This document shows positions 43,905 through 52,259 of a DNA stretch of 64,000 bases, piece by piece. The notes under the pieces were generated by a model that saw only the letters and a list, made by a program, of their open reading frames with translations, was not told the DNA's origin and ran no database searches. Origin of the DNA: Oligosphaera ethanolica (GTDB taxonomy: Bacteria > Verrucomicrobiota > Lentisphaeria > Oligosphaerales > Oligosphaeraceae); contig NZ_JAUSVL010000001.1 of the NCBI RefSeq assembly GCF_030814695.1, positions 4,934,227 through 4,998,226 on the forward strand, read 5' to 3'. How positions within the stretch are numbered: position 1 is the stretch's first letter; every line of letters begins with the position of its first letter. The position numbers were made by a program, and so were the translations under genes.

Positions 43905-44813
43905 CTAGAAATAGCCGTCTTTCTTTTTCTCTTCCATAGATGCGGCGCCGTCGTAGTCAATAACGCGGCCTTGGCGTTCGGAACTGGTGGCCAAGAGCAT
44001 CTCCTGGACGATCTTTTCGAGGGTGTCGGCCTCAGACTCGATGGCGCCGGTCAGCGGGTAGCAGCCCAGCGTGCGGAAACGGACCTTCTTTAGCAGCGGT
44101 TTTTCGCCGGGCAGCATGGGCAGGCGCTCGTCATCTACCAGAATGAGGTTCCCCGAGCGTTCGACCACGGGACGCTCCTTGGCATAATACAGCGGGACGA
44201 TGGGAATCTTCTCCAGGCGGATGTAGAGCCAGATATCCAGCTCAGTCCAGTTCGAGAGGGGGAAGACGCGAATGGACTCGCCGGGATTGACGCGGCTGTT
44301 GTAGATGTTCCACAGCTCGGGACGCTGGTTCTTGGGGTCCCACTGATGATAGCGATTGCGGAAGCTGTAGATGCGTTCCTTGGCGCGTGACTTCTCTTCG
44401 TCGCGGCGGGCGCCGCCGAAAGCCGCGTCGAAGTGGTAGTGGTCCAACGCCTGTTTGAGTGCGTCGGTCTTCATAATCTGGGTGTGTTTTTCCGACCCGT
44501 GGATGATGGGGCTGATATCCTGGGCGATGCCGTCGGGATTAGTCCACACCAGCAACTGGAAGCCGATTTCCTTCGCCATGCGTTCGCGGAAGCTGATCAT
44601 CTCGCGGAATTTCCAGCGCGTATCGACGTGCATGAGCGGGAAGGGGATCTTTCCCGGGTAGAATGCTTTTTGGGCCAAGCGCAGCATCACCGACGAATCC
44701 TTGCCAATGGAATACAGCATGACTGGATGCTGGAATTCAGCGGCGACTTCGCGGATGATGTGGATGCTCTCGGCTTCGAGCTGTTGCAGGTGTGTTAAGA
44801 GGTAGCTTTCCAT
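43905..44813 (-). CDS. cysD: Sulfate adenylyltransferase subunit 2
   Basis: A 302-aa ATP sulfurylase small subunit of the PP-loop family. Motifs: [18 protein letters not shown] (PP-loop), [32 protein letters not shown] and [16 protein letters not shown]. It makes APS from sulfate and ATP with CysN. Its ATG overlaps the TGA of cysQ by one base (TGATG), a sign of coupling. Confidence 0.96.
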   Translation of the reverse strand: MESYLLTHLQQLEAESIHIIREVAAEFQHPVMLYSIGKDSSVMLRLAQKAFYPGKIPFPLMHVDTRWKFREMISFRERMAKEIGFQLLVWTNPDGIAQDISPIIHGSEKHTQIMKTDALKQALDHYHFDAAFGGARRDEEKSRAKERIYSFRNRYHQWDPKNQRPELWNIYNSRVNPGESIRVFPLSNWTELDIWLYIRLEKIPIVPLYYAKERPVVERSGNLILVDDERLPMLPGEKPLLKKVRFRTLGCYPLTGAIESEADTLEKIVQEMLLATSSERQGRVIDYDGAASMEEKKKDGYF

Positions 44814-45709
44814 CAGATCGATTCCGTTGTGGGCCGCGGCCAGCTTGGGCCGTAGACGACAAAAAAGGGATTGGTGAGGTTCACTTTGTTATAGCGCAAT
44901 GGCTCGTCGCTGCCGAAATCCACCACGCGGCAGCCGGCGGCGACGGCGACGGCCTGCGCGGCGGCGGTATCCCACTCCATAGTCGGCGCGATGCGCGGAT
45001 AGACATCCGCAGAGCCGTCGGCTACCAAACAGAGCTTTAGGGAGCTGCCGATGGACAAGAGCTCCACGCGGCCATAGCGTTTCTCGAGGTCGGCGATGAA
45101 CGCCTCCGTGGCGTTATTGCTGTGTGAGCGGGACGCGACCACGCTCAGCGGGCGGCCGGGCGCTGGCGGCAGCGGCAGTGCTGGGAGCGCGCTGGCGGTG
45201 GCCAAAGCGTGGACAAGATCGTCGCGGTCCTGGAAATGCTCGCCGCGGCGGAGCATGCGGGCGCCAGCGCCTTCGGCGCCGAGGTAGAAGAGCCCAAGGG
45301 CAGGGCTGTAAACGATGCCCAGCACGGGCCGACCGTCGTGAATCAGGGCGATGTTTACGGTGAACTCGCCGTTGTGTTTGATGAATTCCTTGGTGCCGTC
45401 GAGGGGATCGACGAGCCAGAAGTCCTGCCAGTCGCGGCGGGTGTCGTAGGGCACTTCACGGCTTTCCTCGGAAAGTACTGGTAGATCCCAATGTGCCTGC
45501 AAGCGGGCCATGATGAGCTCGTGAGACGCCTTGTCGGCGGCCGTCAGCGGCGACTGGTCGGCCTTGTACTCGATGTCGAGATCGCCGTCGTAGATGGCCA
45601 TGATGGCCTCGCCGGCATCATAGGCGGCCAGGACGGCCGCCGGACAGTAGTCGGGCAGGAGATCGCGGTAGTCGTTGTGCATGGCTGAACTGGGTTGAGA
45701 ATGGGTCAT
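44813..45709 (-). CDS. cysQ: 3'(2'),5'-bisphosphate nucleotidase CysQ
   Basis: A 298-aa inositol-monophosphatase-fold phosphatase that removes PAP, the by-product of PAPS use. Metal-binding motifs: [20 protein letters not shown] and [14 protein letters not shown]. First gene of a cysQ-cysD-cysNC operon. There are no PAPS reductase or sulfite reductase genes in the window, so the pathway may feed either assimilation encoded elsewhere or sulfation of glycans. Confidence 0.92.
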   Translation of the reverse strand: MTHSQPSSAMHNDYRDLLPDYCPAAVLAAYDAGEAIMAIYDGDLDIEYKADQSPLTAADKASHELIMARLQAHWDLPVLSEESREVPYDTRRDWQDFWLVDPLDGTKEFIKHNGEFTVNIALIHDGRPVLGIVYSPALGLFYLGAEGAGARMLRRGEHFQDRDDLVHALATASALPALPLPPAPGRPLSVVASRSHSNNATEAFIADLEKRYGRVELLSIGSSLKLCLVADGSADVYPRIAPTMEWDTAAAQAVAVAAGCRVVDFGSDEPLRYNKVNLTNPFFVVYGPSWPRPTTESI

Positions 45710-45808
45710 GTTAGGGGAGCAAGCGACACATCAGGAAGAAGAAGCGCTCAATATAGCCCCCCGAGACCAAAAAACGCATCGCTGACGTGATGAAAGTGCG
45801 CAGGCGTC

Positions 45809-45837
45809 TTGTCAGTCGCGCGCAAAATCGCTATACT
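45809..45837 (+). promoter_or_regulatory. Sigma70-type promoter of pseudopilin 1
   Basis: TTGTCA at 45809-45814, a 17-base spacer and TATACT at 45832-45837, each one base from consensus. Transcription would start about 60 bases before the pseudopilin ATG. The 196 bases between this gene and the divergent cysQ have no other feature. Confidence 0.75.
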
Positions 45838-45905
45838 AGCAGCAAACAGTGTTATGAAGTGCGTGCCGATGTTTTTTAAGCTCTTGTTTAGAGGAGAGTA
45901 CGGTC

Positions 45906-46613
45906 ATGAAATCGCGTTTGTTCACCTTGATTGAATTGCTGGTCGTGATTGCCATCATTGCCATTCTGGCTGCCATGTTATTGCCGGCCCTGGCAAAGGC
46001 GCGGGAGAAGGCCCGAGCGATCTCCTGCGCGTCGAATGCCAAGCAGATCCTTCTGGCAGCGGCGCTGTATGGCGACGAAAATGAGAGCTATTGGGTGGGT
46101 ATGGCTCAAGACGCTGTGACCACCTACAGTGCTTACACCATGTACGTGACCCGCGGTAAGTACATCAGCAAGGAAGTGTTCTTCTGCCCGTCGCACGAAC
46201 TAGTGAACTACAGCTCATCCTATACCTACGGCGTCATCCGTCCAGATATGCAGTACACGCTGAGCTCTTTCTATACCAAGCGGGATACCTGGGGCGACTT
46301 TACCGTGCGTGACGCGGATTGCGGCAAGGCCAGCAAAGACAACGCCTACTTCATTGTCAACGCCTGCAAGATGCCGTCGTCGGTGCCTTACTGCGGCGAC
46401 AGCATTTCCTTGGCCAATACCACCTACAGCCGCTGGACTTTCAATATCGGCCACGCGGAAGGCAACGAGTACTCCGCATCGGCGCACCACGGTGGCCGGT
46501 CGAACGTGGGTTTCTTCGATGGCCATGTGCAGTCCTGCGGCAAGGGCGAGTTGTCCGCCGCGGGCTATACGTCCTGTTCCTTCGATGGCCTGAACATCGT
46601 GACCAAGTTCTGA
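45906..46613 (+). CDS. Pseudopilin-like protein 1 (H-X9-DG type)
   Basis: A 235-aa exported protein. A short basic leader MKSRL is followed by [18 protein letters not shown], the type IV pilin/pseudopilin N-terminal helix with Glu5. The residue before the cleavage point is Leu, not Gly. The globular part has paired cysteines and ends with an H-X9-DG signature ([12 protein letters not shown]), typical of the prepilin-type family expanded in Lentisphaerota and Planctomycetes. It is presumably processed by a prepilin peptidase and works with a secretion or pilus system. A hairpin terminator follows. Confidence 0.88.
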   Translation: MKSRLFTLIELLVVIAIIAILAAMLLPALAKAREKARAISCASNAKQILLAAALYGDENESYWVGMAQDAVTTYSAYTMYVTRGKYISKEVFFCPSHELVNYSSSYTYGVIRPDMQYTLSSFYTKRDTWGDFTVRDADCGKASKDNAYFIVNACKMPSSVPYCGDSISLANTTYSRWTFNIGHAEGNEYSASAHHGGRSNVGFFDGHVQSCGKGELSAAGYTSCSFDGLNIVTKF

Positions 46614-46650
46614 GCGTTGACCGTCTTCGTTGTCTACCTGCCCTGATATC

Positions 46651-46677
46651 GCGCCCGGCGGCAAATGCGCCGGGCGC
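46651..46677 (+). terminator. Hairpin terminator after pseudopilin 1
   Basis: GCGCCCGGCG pairs with CGCCGGGCGC around a GCAAATG loop, followed by ATTTGCGTTT. It lies 37 bases past the stop codon. Confidence 0.65.
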
Positions 46678-46816
46678 ATTTGCGTTTACGGAGTGATTTG
46701 TGGCCGCCGCCGGCTTGGATAGTCGTATGTTTGGTGACGTATGGATGGTCAATTTTCCGGTACGGACGATCAGGCGGATGTAATACTGGGCATAATTAAG
46801 CTGACGGAGTGGTGTT

Positions 46817-47644
46817 ATGGCAAAGTCCTTGAGTGGTCGGAAGGCGTGGGTGACGGGGTCGTCCCGTGGCATTGGCCGATGCATTGCCGAGCAGCTGGCA
46901 CAGGCGGGCTGCGACGTGACGATACACGGGCGCAATCGCAGCAATCTACGCAGTTCGGGCGAGGGCGATGACCTCGTGGAGGTCGCGAGCGAGATGGCGC
47001 ATCGGCATGGCGTGAAGGTCGTGGCGATTTGCGGCGAACTGACCGATGAGGGCGAGGTGAAGCGCTGCTGCGAAGAAGTCGTTTCGCAGCTTGGCGGCTT
47101 AGACATTCTGGTCTGTAATGCTGGCGGCGCCAATCTCACTGGCGAGCTCGACATGAACGCGGGCAGGGATACGGCGAGCAACTTCGACTTGGAGTCCTTG
47201 GAGAAGCGCCTTCAGCATAATCTGGCGACGACGGCGTTATGCTGTCGCGAGGCCGTGCCGTTGCTGAAGCAATCATCGGCGCCGCGCATTGTCACCATTG
47301 GCTCAATAGCGGGTTGCGGCGGCAATAAGACTGGCGGGCATTTTGCGCCGTACTCCCTGGCCAAAGCCGCTGTGCACCAGTACACGCGGCTTTTGGCGGC
47401 GGAATTGCGCCACGACGGCATTCCAGTGAACTGCGTCATTCCAGGCAACATCCACACGCCGTCGACGGCCATCCGTTTTCATTATGGCCAGGGGCTGACA
47501 AAGCCCGGGCAGAGTCGCCTGGAGGGCCTTGGCGTGCCGGCTGACATCGCTGGGCTGGTCAGTTTCCTCTGTGGGCCTGGCGGAGCATACATCTCTGGTC
47601 AGTGCATTCGCGTCGATGGCGGCGAGCAGCTGTCGCCCTGCTGA
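46817..47644 (+). CDS. SDR family oxidoreductase
   Basis: A 275-aa short-chain dehydrogenase. Cofactor motif TGSSRGIG, HGRNRSN after the second strand (suggesting NADP use), NAGG, a catalytic Ser in IVTIGSIAG and the YSLAK active site, and the C-terminal GGAYISGQCIRVDGGE. The 3' end overlaps the convergent MscS gene by 46 bases. The substrate is unknown. Confidence 0.9.
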   Translation: MAKSLSGRKAWVTGSSRGIGRCIAEQLAQAGCDVTIHGRNRSNLRSSGEGDDLVEVASEMAHRHGVKVVAICGELTDEGEVKRCCEEVVSQLGGLDILVCNAGGANLTGELDMNAGRDTASNFDLESLEKRLQHNLATTALCCREAVPLLKQSSAPRIVTIGSIAGCGGNKTGGHFAPYSLAKAAVHQYTRLLAAELRHDGIPVNCVIPGNIHTPSTAIRFHYGQGLTKPGQSRLEGLGVPADIAGLVSFLCGPGGAYISGQCIRVDGGEQLSPC

Positions 47645-48936
47645 GCACCACCAGGCGGCGTTGTTATTGCAGTTCCGGCTAGGGGCAGGCTGGCATTGGC
47701 GTTGGCGATGACTAGTCCGGATGTATCGCTGCATTGCTGGAAGACGCGCAGGTCGAAAGCGGGCAGGATGGCCAGCAGGTGGTCGAAGATGTCGGCCTGA
47801 ATTGCTTCGTAGATGACCCAGCGGGTGTCGTTGGTGAAGCAGTAGATTTGCAGTGGCAGGCCGGTGACGCCAGGCTGCAACTGCCGTACCATAATGATCA
47901 TGTCCTGATTGATGCGCGGATTGTGTCGCAGGTATTGCTCGATATAGGCGCGGAAAGTACCGATGTTGGTTACCCGGCGGGCGTTAATGGGTTTGGCGCC
48001 GCGCTCGGCCAGGCGGGCATTCCATTCGGCCAGCTCCCGCCGCTTTTCCTCGAGGTAGTCGTCGAGAATAACGAAGTCCTTGAGCTTTTCGACATCGTCG
48101 TCATTGAGGAAGCGCACACTGCGTTGGTCGAGGTAGAGTGAGCGCATGATGCGGCGGCCGCCCCATTCGGTCATACCGCGCCAGTTTTTGAACGAGTCAG
48201 TGATGAGTTTCCGCGTGGGCAGAGTGGTGATGGTCTTGTCCCAGTTCTGGACTTTGACGGTATGCAAGGCGATGTCAATGACGTCGCCGTCGGCATTTTG
48301 GCTGGGCATTTCGATCCAGTCGCCGACGCGGACCATGTCGTTGCTGCTCAACTGCACACTGGCGACCAGCGACAGGATGGTGTCCTGAAAGACCAGCATT
48401 AGCACGGCCGCCATGGCGCCAAGGCCGGAAAGCAGCATCAGCGGGCTGCGGTCTACCAGCGATGCAATCATCAGGATCAAGGCCACTACGCCGATAACGA
48501 TTTTCAGGACCTGCACATAGCCCTTAATGGGCTTGGTCTTCGCAGCGGGGCGGCGGCGATAGGAACATTCGAGGAGGTCGAGGGCCTTGACAAGAGCCAT
48601 GGCAATGGTCAGAACAATCCAGGCACGACAGCAGTTGCTGACCAGTACAATCATGGCGTCTGGCAAGCCGGGGATGATCTGTACGCCCCAGGTCAAAACC
48701 AGCGCCGGAATGATGTGCGCCAGCAGCGGAATCACTTCCATACGCACGGCTTTGTCTTCCGGCGCGGCCATGGTGACGGCGGTAAGGAGCCGCTGAGCGT
48801 TGCGCAGCAACACATTCTTGGTCAGCCAGTTGGCCAACCAGGCAAGCAGCGCCAGAAAAACGAAAACAACCAGTGCGTAACTGCCGGGATAGGGCTCAAG
48901 AGCGGTCTGCAGAATCTCAAAATACTTCACCATCAA
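47599..48936 (-). CDS. MscS-family mechanosensitive channel (YbdG-like)
   Basis: A 445-aa membrane protein with five predicted membrane segments. The pore-lining helix region reads LLSGLGAMAAVLMLVFQDTILSLVASVQL, and the beta domain MVRVGDWIEMPSQNADGDVIDIALHTVKVQNWDKTITTLPTRKLI. The long C-terminal domain (LYLDQRSVRFLNDDDVEKL, QLQPGVTGLPLQIYCF) matches the YbdG/MscM type. It protects against osmotic shock in the inner membrane. Its last 46 bases overlap the SDR gene on the other strand. Confidence 0.9.
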   Translation of the reverse strand: MMVKYFEILQTALEPYPGSYALVVFVFLALLAWLANWLTKNVLLRNAQRLLTAVTMAAPEDKAVRMEVIPLLAHIIPALVLTWGVQIIPGLPDAMIVLVSNCCRAWIVLTIAMALVKALDLLECSYRRRPAAKTKPIKGYVQVLKIVIGVVALILMIASLVDRSPLMLLSGLGAMAAVLMLVFQDTILSLVASVQLSSNDMVRVGDWIEMPSQNADGDVIDIALHTVKVQNWDKTITTLPTRKLITDSFKNWRGMTEWGGRRIMRSLYLDQRSVRFLNDDDVEKLKDFVILDDYLEEKRRELAEWNARLAERGAKPINARRVTNIGTFRAYIEQYLRHNPRINQDMIIMVRQLQPGVTGLPLQIYCFTNDTRWVIYEAIQADIFDHLLAILPAFDLRVFQQCSDTSGLVIANANASLPLAGTAITTPPGGAQQGDSCSPPSTRMH

Positions 48937-49090
48937 TCGTTATCTCCTTGGTTGGTTACTACAGGAGGTAACGCAGGAGATCCGCTTCTATTGCCCGGCG
49001 CGGCCGTTTTGTCCATCTCGGTGCGCAGAAGCCTGCCCCAGCGAGCTGGGTTATTGGCGTTTGGCGATATTTGCTGGCGTTCTTGCTGGC

Positions 49091-50860
49091 TCAGAGCATC
49101 AATGCCTGTGGTGGTGCGAAGTCCGGATGGTCGATGCATTCGACGACGGCTTCGCGGAGGCCGGCCAGTTCGAGGATAACGATGTCGTTGTCGCCTTGGT
49201 GGAGCAGTGGCGCCGGCAGGTAAAGTGCGAATTGCGGGCCGATATGCCAGTAGCGGCCGAGGTTGAAGCCGTTGACCCAGACGATGCCCTTGCTGCCGTA
49301 AGGCACGCGCAGATAGGTATCGGCGGGGCTGTCGATCTTGAGACGGCCGCGATAGAAGGTCGGGGCGCTGCAGGTCGGCGCACCGGGACGGAAGACCAGG
49401 CCGCTAAGGTCGTCCAGGGGCAGGGGATAGACGTCCCAGTGGTAGAGCCGGCGGGCCTGCACGTGGGCGCCAGTCATGCCCTTGCGCCAGTCGTTCTGCA
49501 GGCCCATGCCGGTATTCACGCGGCCGAGATTTTCCACCAGAATATCGATTTGCCCGGGATGGACCTGCGCGGTCTGGTCGCTGTCGTTGCGGAAGAAGTC
49601 CCCGCAGAATTGGCCATTGCTGTAGACCTGTGCGCGGTCGCCAAGCTTTTCAATGCGCAGGGGATAGACGCCGCGCGGCAAGTCCAGCTGCGTGCGGTAG
49701 AGGATGAGGCCATAGCTTTGGCCGTAGTGCTCCATGCTTTCGGCGGTCACTGACTCATGACGGCTGGACAGGGCGGGCAGGGTGTCCCACAAGGACGCGT
49801 GCTCGCTGAGCTGCACCCGGCCGAAATCGCGCGCAGGGTGGACGATCGGTTCGCCGACCTCGGCGTCTGGGCAGTATTTTTTGATAAGGTCGCGAATCAT
49901 GGCGTATTTGGGCGTGGGATTGCCGGCCTCGTCCATGGGCGCATCGACCTCATAGCTGTTCAGGTAGGGATAGTACTCCTTCTCGCTGGCCATTTTGGCG
50001 CCGGGCATGAAGCCGAACGAGGTCCCGCCGTGGAACATGTAGAAATTGAATGACGAGCGGCGTTTGAGCAGGGACTCGACATCAGCGGCGACTTCCGCAA
50101 CGGCGTGCTTGTGGTATGGCTCGCCCCAGCGGTGCGATACGCCGGACCATAGTTCCATGACGAAGTCCGGGTTATCCGGCCGCAGTCGCTGCACCAGGTC
50201 CAGGCCGTGACAGGGGTGATTGCGGCAGTTGACGGTGAGGAGCGTCGAGGGCAGGGCCCCGCAGCGATAGATGGCCTCGGAGGGGCTGTCAGAGATGAAG
50301 AGCGGCACGGTGACGCCCTGCTGGCGGAAGAGATCGTAAAGATGCTGCAGGTACTCGCTGTCGTTGCCGACGCTGCCGTATTCGTTGTCGATCTGCATCA
50401 TGATGACGGGCCCGCCGGCGGGCCATTGCAGCGGCGTTAGGATGTCAAGGGCGTTTTCGAGGAAGCGGTCGGCGGCGGTGAGAAAGTCTTTGTTCATGCA
50501 GCGGATGCGCATGTCGGGCTTGGTGAGCAGCCATGCCGGCAGGCCGCCAAAATCCCATTCCGAGCAGATGAAGGGGCCGGGGCGGACAATCGCCATAAGC
50601 CCCAGCGCTTGTGCTTCGCGGAGGAATGCCGCCACGTCCCAGCGGCCGCTGAAGTCGTAGTGGCCTTCCCGGGGTTCGTGGACATTCCAGGCCAGATAGG
50701 TCTCGACGGTATTGAGGCCGCAGCGCTTGAGATTCAGCAGGCGGTCGTGCCATTGTTCCGGCAGACTCCGGAAGTAATGCATAGCGCCGGAACGTATCTG
50801 TGTCGGTTGGCCATTGATGACGATGTCTTTACCACGAATGACAATGGACTGACTGGACAT
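49091..50860 (-). CDS. GH35 beta-galactosidase
   Basis: A 589-aa glycoside hydrolase family 35 enzyme removing terminal beta-galactose. Marks: GAMHYFRSLPEQWHDRLLNLKRCGLNTVETYLAWNVHEP, RPGPFICSEWDFGGLPAWLL, acid/base Glu in MMQIDNEYGS, nucleophile Glu in FVMELWSG, and FYMFHGGTSFGFM. C-terminal jelly-roll domains follow (WVNGFNLGRYWHIGPQ). There is no signal peptide at ATG 50860, so it is probably cytoplasmic and acts on imported oligosaccharides. GGGGAG lies upstream of the start. Confidence 0.93.
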   Translation of the reverse strand: MSSQSIVIRGKDIVINGQPTQIRSGAMHYFRSLPEQWHDRLLNLKRCGLNTVETYLAWNVHEPREGHYDFSGRWDVAAFLREAQALGLMAIVRPGPFICSEWDFGGLPAWLLTKPDMRIRCMNKDFLTAADRFLENALDILTPLQWPAGGPVIMMQIDNEYGSVGNDSEYLQHLYDLFRQQGVTVPLFISDSPSEAIYRCGALPSTLLTVNCRNHPCHGLDLVQRLRPDNPDFVMELWSGVSHRWGEPYHKHAVAEVAADVESLLKRRSSFNFYMFHGGTSFGFMPGAKMASEKEYYPYLNSYEVDAPMDEAGNPTPKYAMIRDLIKKYCPDAEVGEPIVHPARDFGRVQLSEHASLWDTLPALSSRHESVTAESMEHYGQSYGLILYRTQLDLPRGVYPLRIEKLGDRAQVYSNGQFCGDFFRNDSDQTAQVHPGQIDILVENLGRVNTGMGLQNDWRKGMTGAHVQARRLYHWDVYPLPLDDLSGLVFRPGAPTCSAPTFYRGRLKIDSPADTYLRVPYGSKGIVWVNGFNLGRYWHIGPQFALYLPAPLLHQGDNDIVILELAGLREAVVECIDHPDFAPPQALML

Positions 50861-50929
50861 TGCTGCTGCTCCCCTGCTGCTGCTCTCCGTCACCTATGCG
50901 ACCGCATTTGGCCGCATCTTTGCATCATG

Positions 50930-50967
50930 AAAAAACGGGGAAAGGCGCGTGTGCTGCCTTTCCCCGT
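50930..50967 (-). terminator. Rho-independent terminator of Gfo/Idh gene
   Basis: On the minus strand ACGGGGAAAGGC pairs with GCCTTTCCCCGT around a 9-base loop, followed by six T. It lies 20 bases after the oxidoreductase stop and so separates it from the GH35 gene. Confidence 0.9.
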
Positions 50968-50988
50968 AACAAGCTCATTTACATAATT

Positions 50989-52047
50989 TTAGACATCGAC
51001 TTCCTGGTTGTTGGCGCAGGACTTGTAGATGGCGTCGAGCAGGCGCATGACGATGACGCCCTGGTCGCCGGTGGCCGGGATTTGTCCCTCGCCGTTGATG
51101 GCGGCGACGAACTTGGTCAATTCGACGGCGAAGCCATCATTCTTCTTTTCGTAGTCGAGTTTGATGTCGGCGAGGCGGTTGTCGAATTCGGTGAGCAGGA
51201 CGGTATCGGCGCCGGCGAGTTTGACGCCGCCCTTGGTGCCGAGGATTTCGACGTAGTTTTCGGGTTGGGCGTTGGCGGCCCAGGCGACTTCAAAGACCAT
51301 GGTAGCCTGGTTGCCGAAGCGGACCATGCCGGTGGCGTAGTCATCGACGTTGAAGGTGCCGTCGTATTTTGGTGGGCCGGCCCACATGCTGACGTAGTGG
51401 TAATCTTTCATGGGCGAGCCGAATTTCGAGTAAGTCTTGGCGCTGGCCTTGGTGGGATTCCAGAGGTTGGTGACCCACATGGCCAAGTCCAGCGAATGCA
51501 CGGCGATGTCGATCAGGCAGCCGCCGCCAGACTGTTCCTTGGTGGTGAACCAGCCGCCCATGCCGGGAATGCCGCGGCGACGGATCTGCTTGATGCCGAT
51601 GTGGTAGATTTCGCCCAAACGGCCGCTGTCGATGAGCTCGCGGACCAGCTCGGCGTCGGGACTTTGACGGCGGACCATGCCCATTTGTAGGAGCTTGCCG
51701 GACTTGTCCCGCGCGGCGCAGATGTCCATGCCGAGCTTGGCGTTGAGCGCCATGGGTTTTTCCAGCATGACGTTTTTGCCGGCGTTAAGGGCGTCAATGG
51801 CGATGGGCGCGTGCATGGCGTTGGGCACGCAGATGCTCACGGCGTCGATTTCCGGATCGGCGAGCAGTTCCTGGTGGGTGGCGTAGGTCTTGGCGACGTG
51901 GTGCCGAGCGGCCTTCTCCTTCAGGCGGTCCGGCAGGATATCACAGAGTGCAACCAGTTCCGCGTCAGCAACTTTGGTGTAGGCCTCCGCGTGAACGGAG
52001 CCGATGGTACCAGCACCGATAATGCCGATTTTGATCTTCTTTCCCAT
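50989..52047 (-). CDS. Gfo/Idh/MocA family oxidoreductase 1
   Basis: A 352-aa NAD(P)-dependent sugar or inositol dehydrogenase-like enzyme. Rossmann start KIGIIGAGTIGSVHAEAY, cofactor and catalytic motif MLEKPMALN, and the CLIDIAVHSLDLAMW region with the catalytic His. The ATG at 52047 follows AAAGGAAG. Likely role is oxidation of a sugar released by the nearby glycosidases, which is inference from position. Confidence 0.9.
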   Translation of the reverse strand: MGKKIKIGIIGAGTIGSVHAEAYTKVADAELVALCDILPDRLKEKAARHHVAKTYATHQELLADPEIDAVSICVPNAMHAPIAIDALNAGKNVMLEKPMALNAKLGMDICAARDKSGKLLQMGMVRRQSPDAELVRELIDSGRLGEIYHIGIKQIRRRGIPGMGGWFTTKEQSGGGCLIDIAVHSLDLAMWVTNLWNPTKASAKTYSKFGSPMKDYHYVSMWAGPPKYDGTFNVDDYATGMVRFGNQATMVFEVAWAANAQPENYVEILGTKGGVKLAGADTVLLTEFDNRLADIKLDYEKKNDGFAVELTKFVAAINGEGQIPATGDQGVIVMRLLDAIYKSCANNQEVDV

Positions 52048-52259
52048 GATGCGCTTCCTTTGTTGGGGTGGACTCATGCCTGGTAGAGGCAATGCAAACG
52101 ACTATTGTCGTCCAGGAACCTACGAGGCGGCGCCTACGGCAGCAGGCGCCAGATGCAAGTTTGCGCACCTGGCGTTGGTGCCTGGCTATGTACAAGGGGA
52201 TAGTGTATTATGCTTTCCGCGAAAAAAAAGCCGGCGCCGGCCACTATTGTTGGGCCGTT

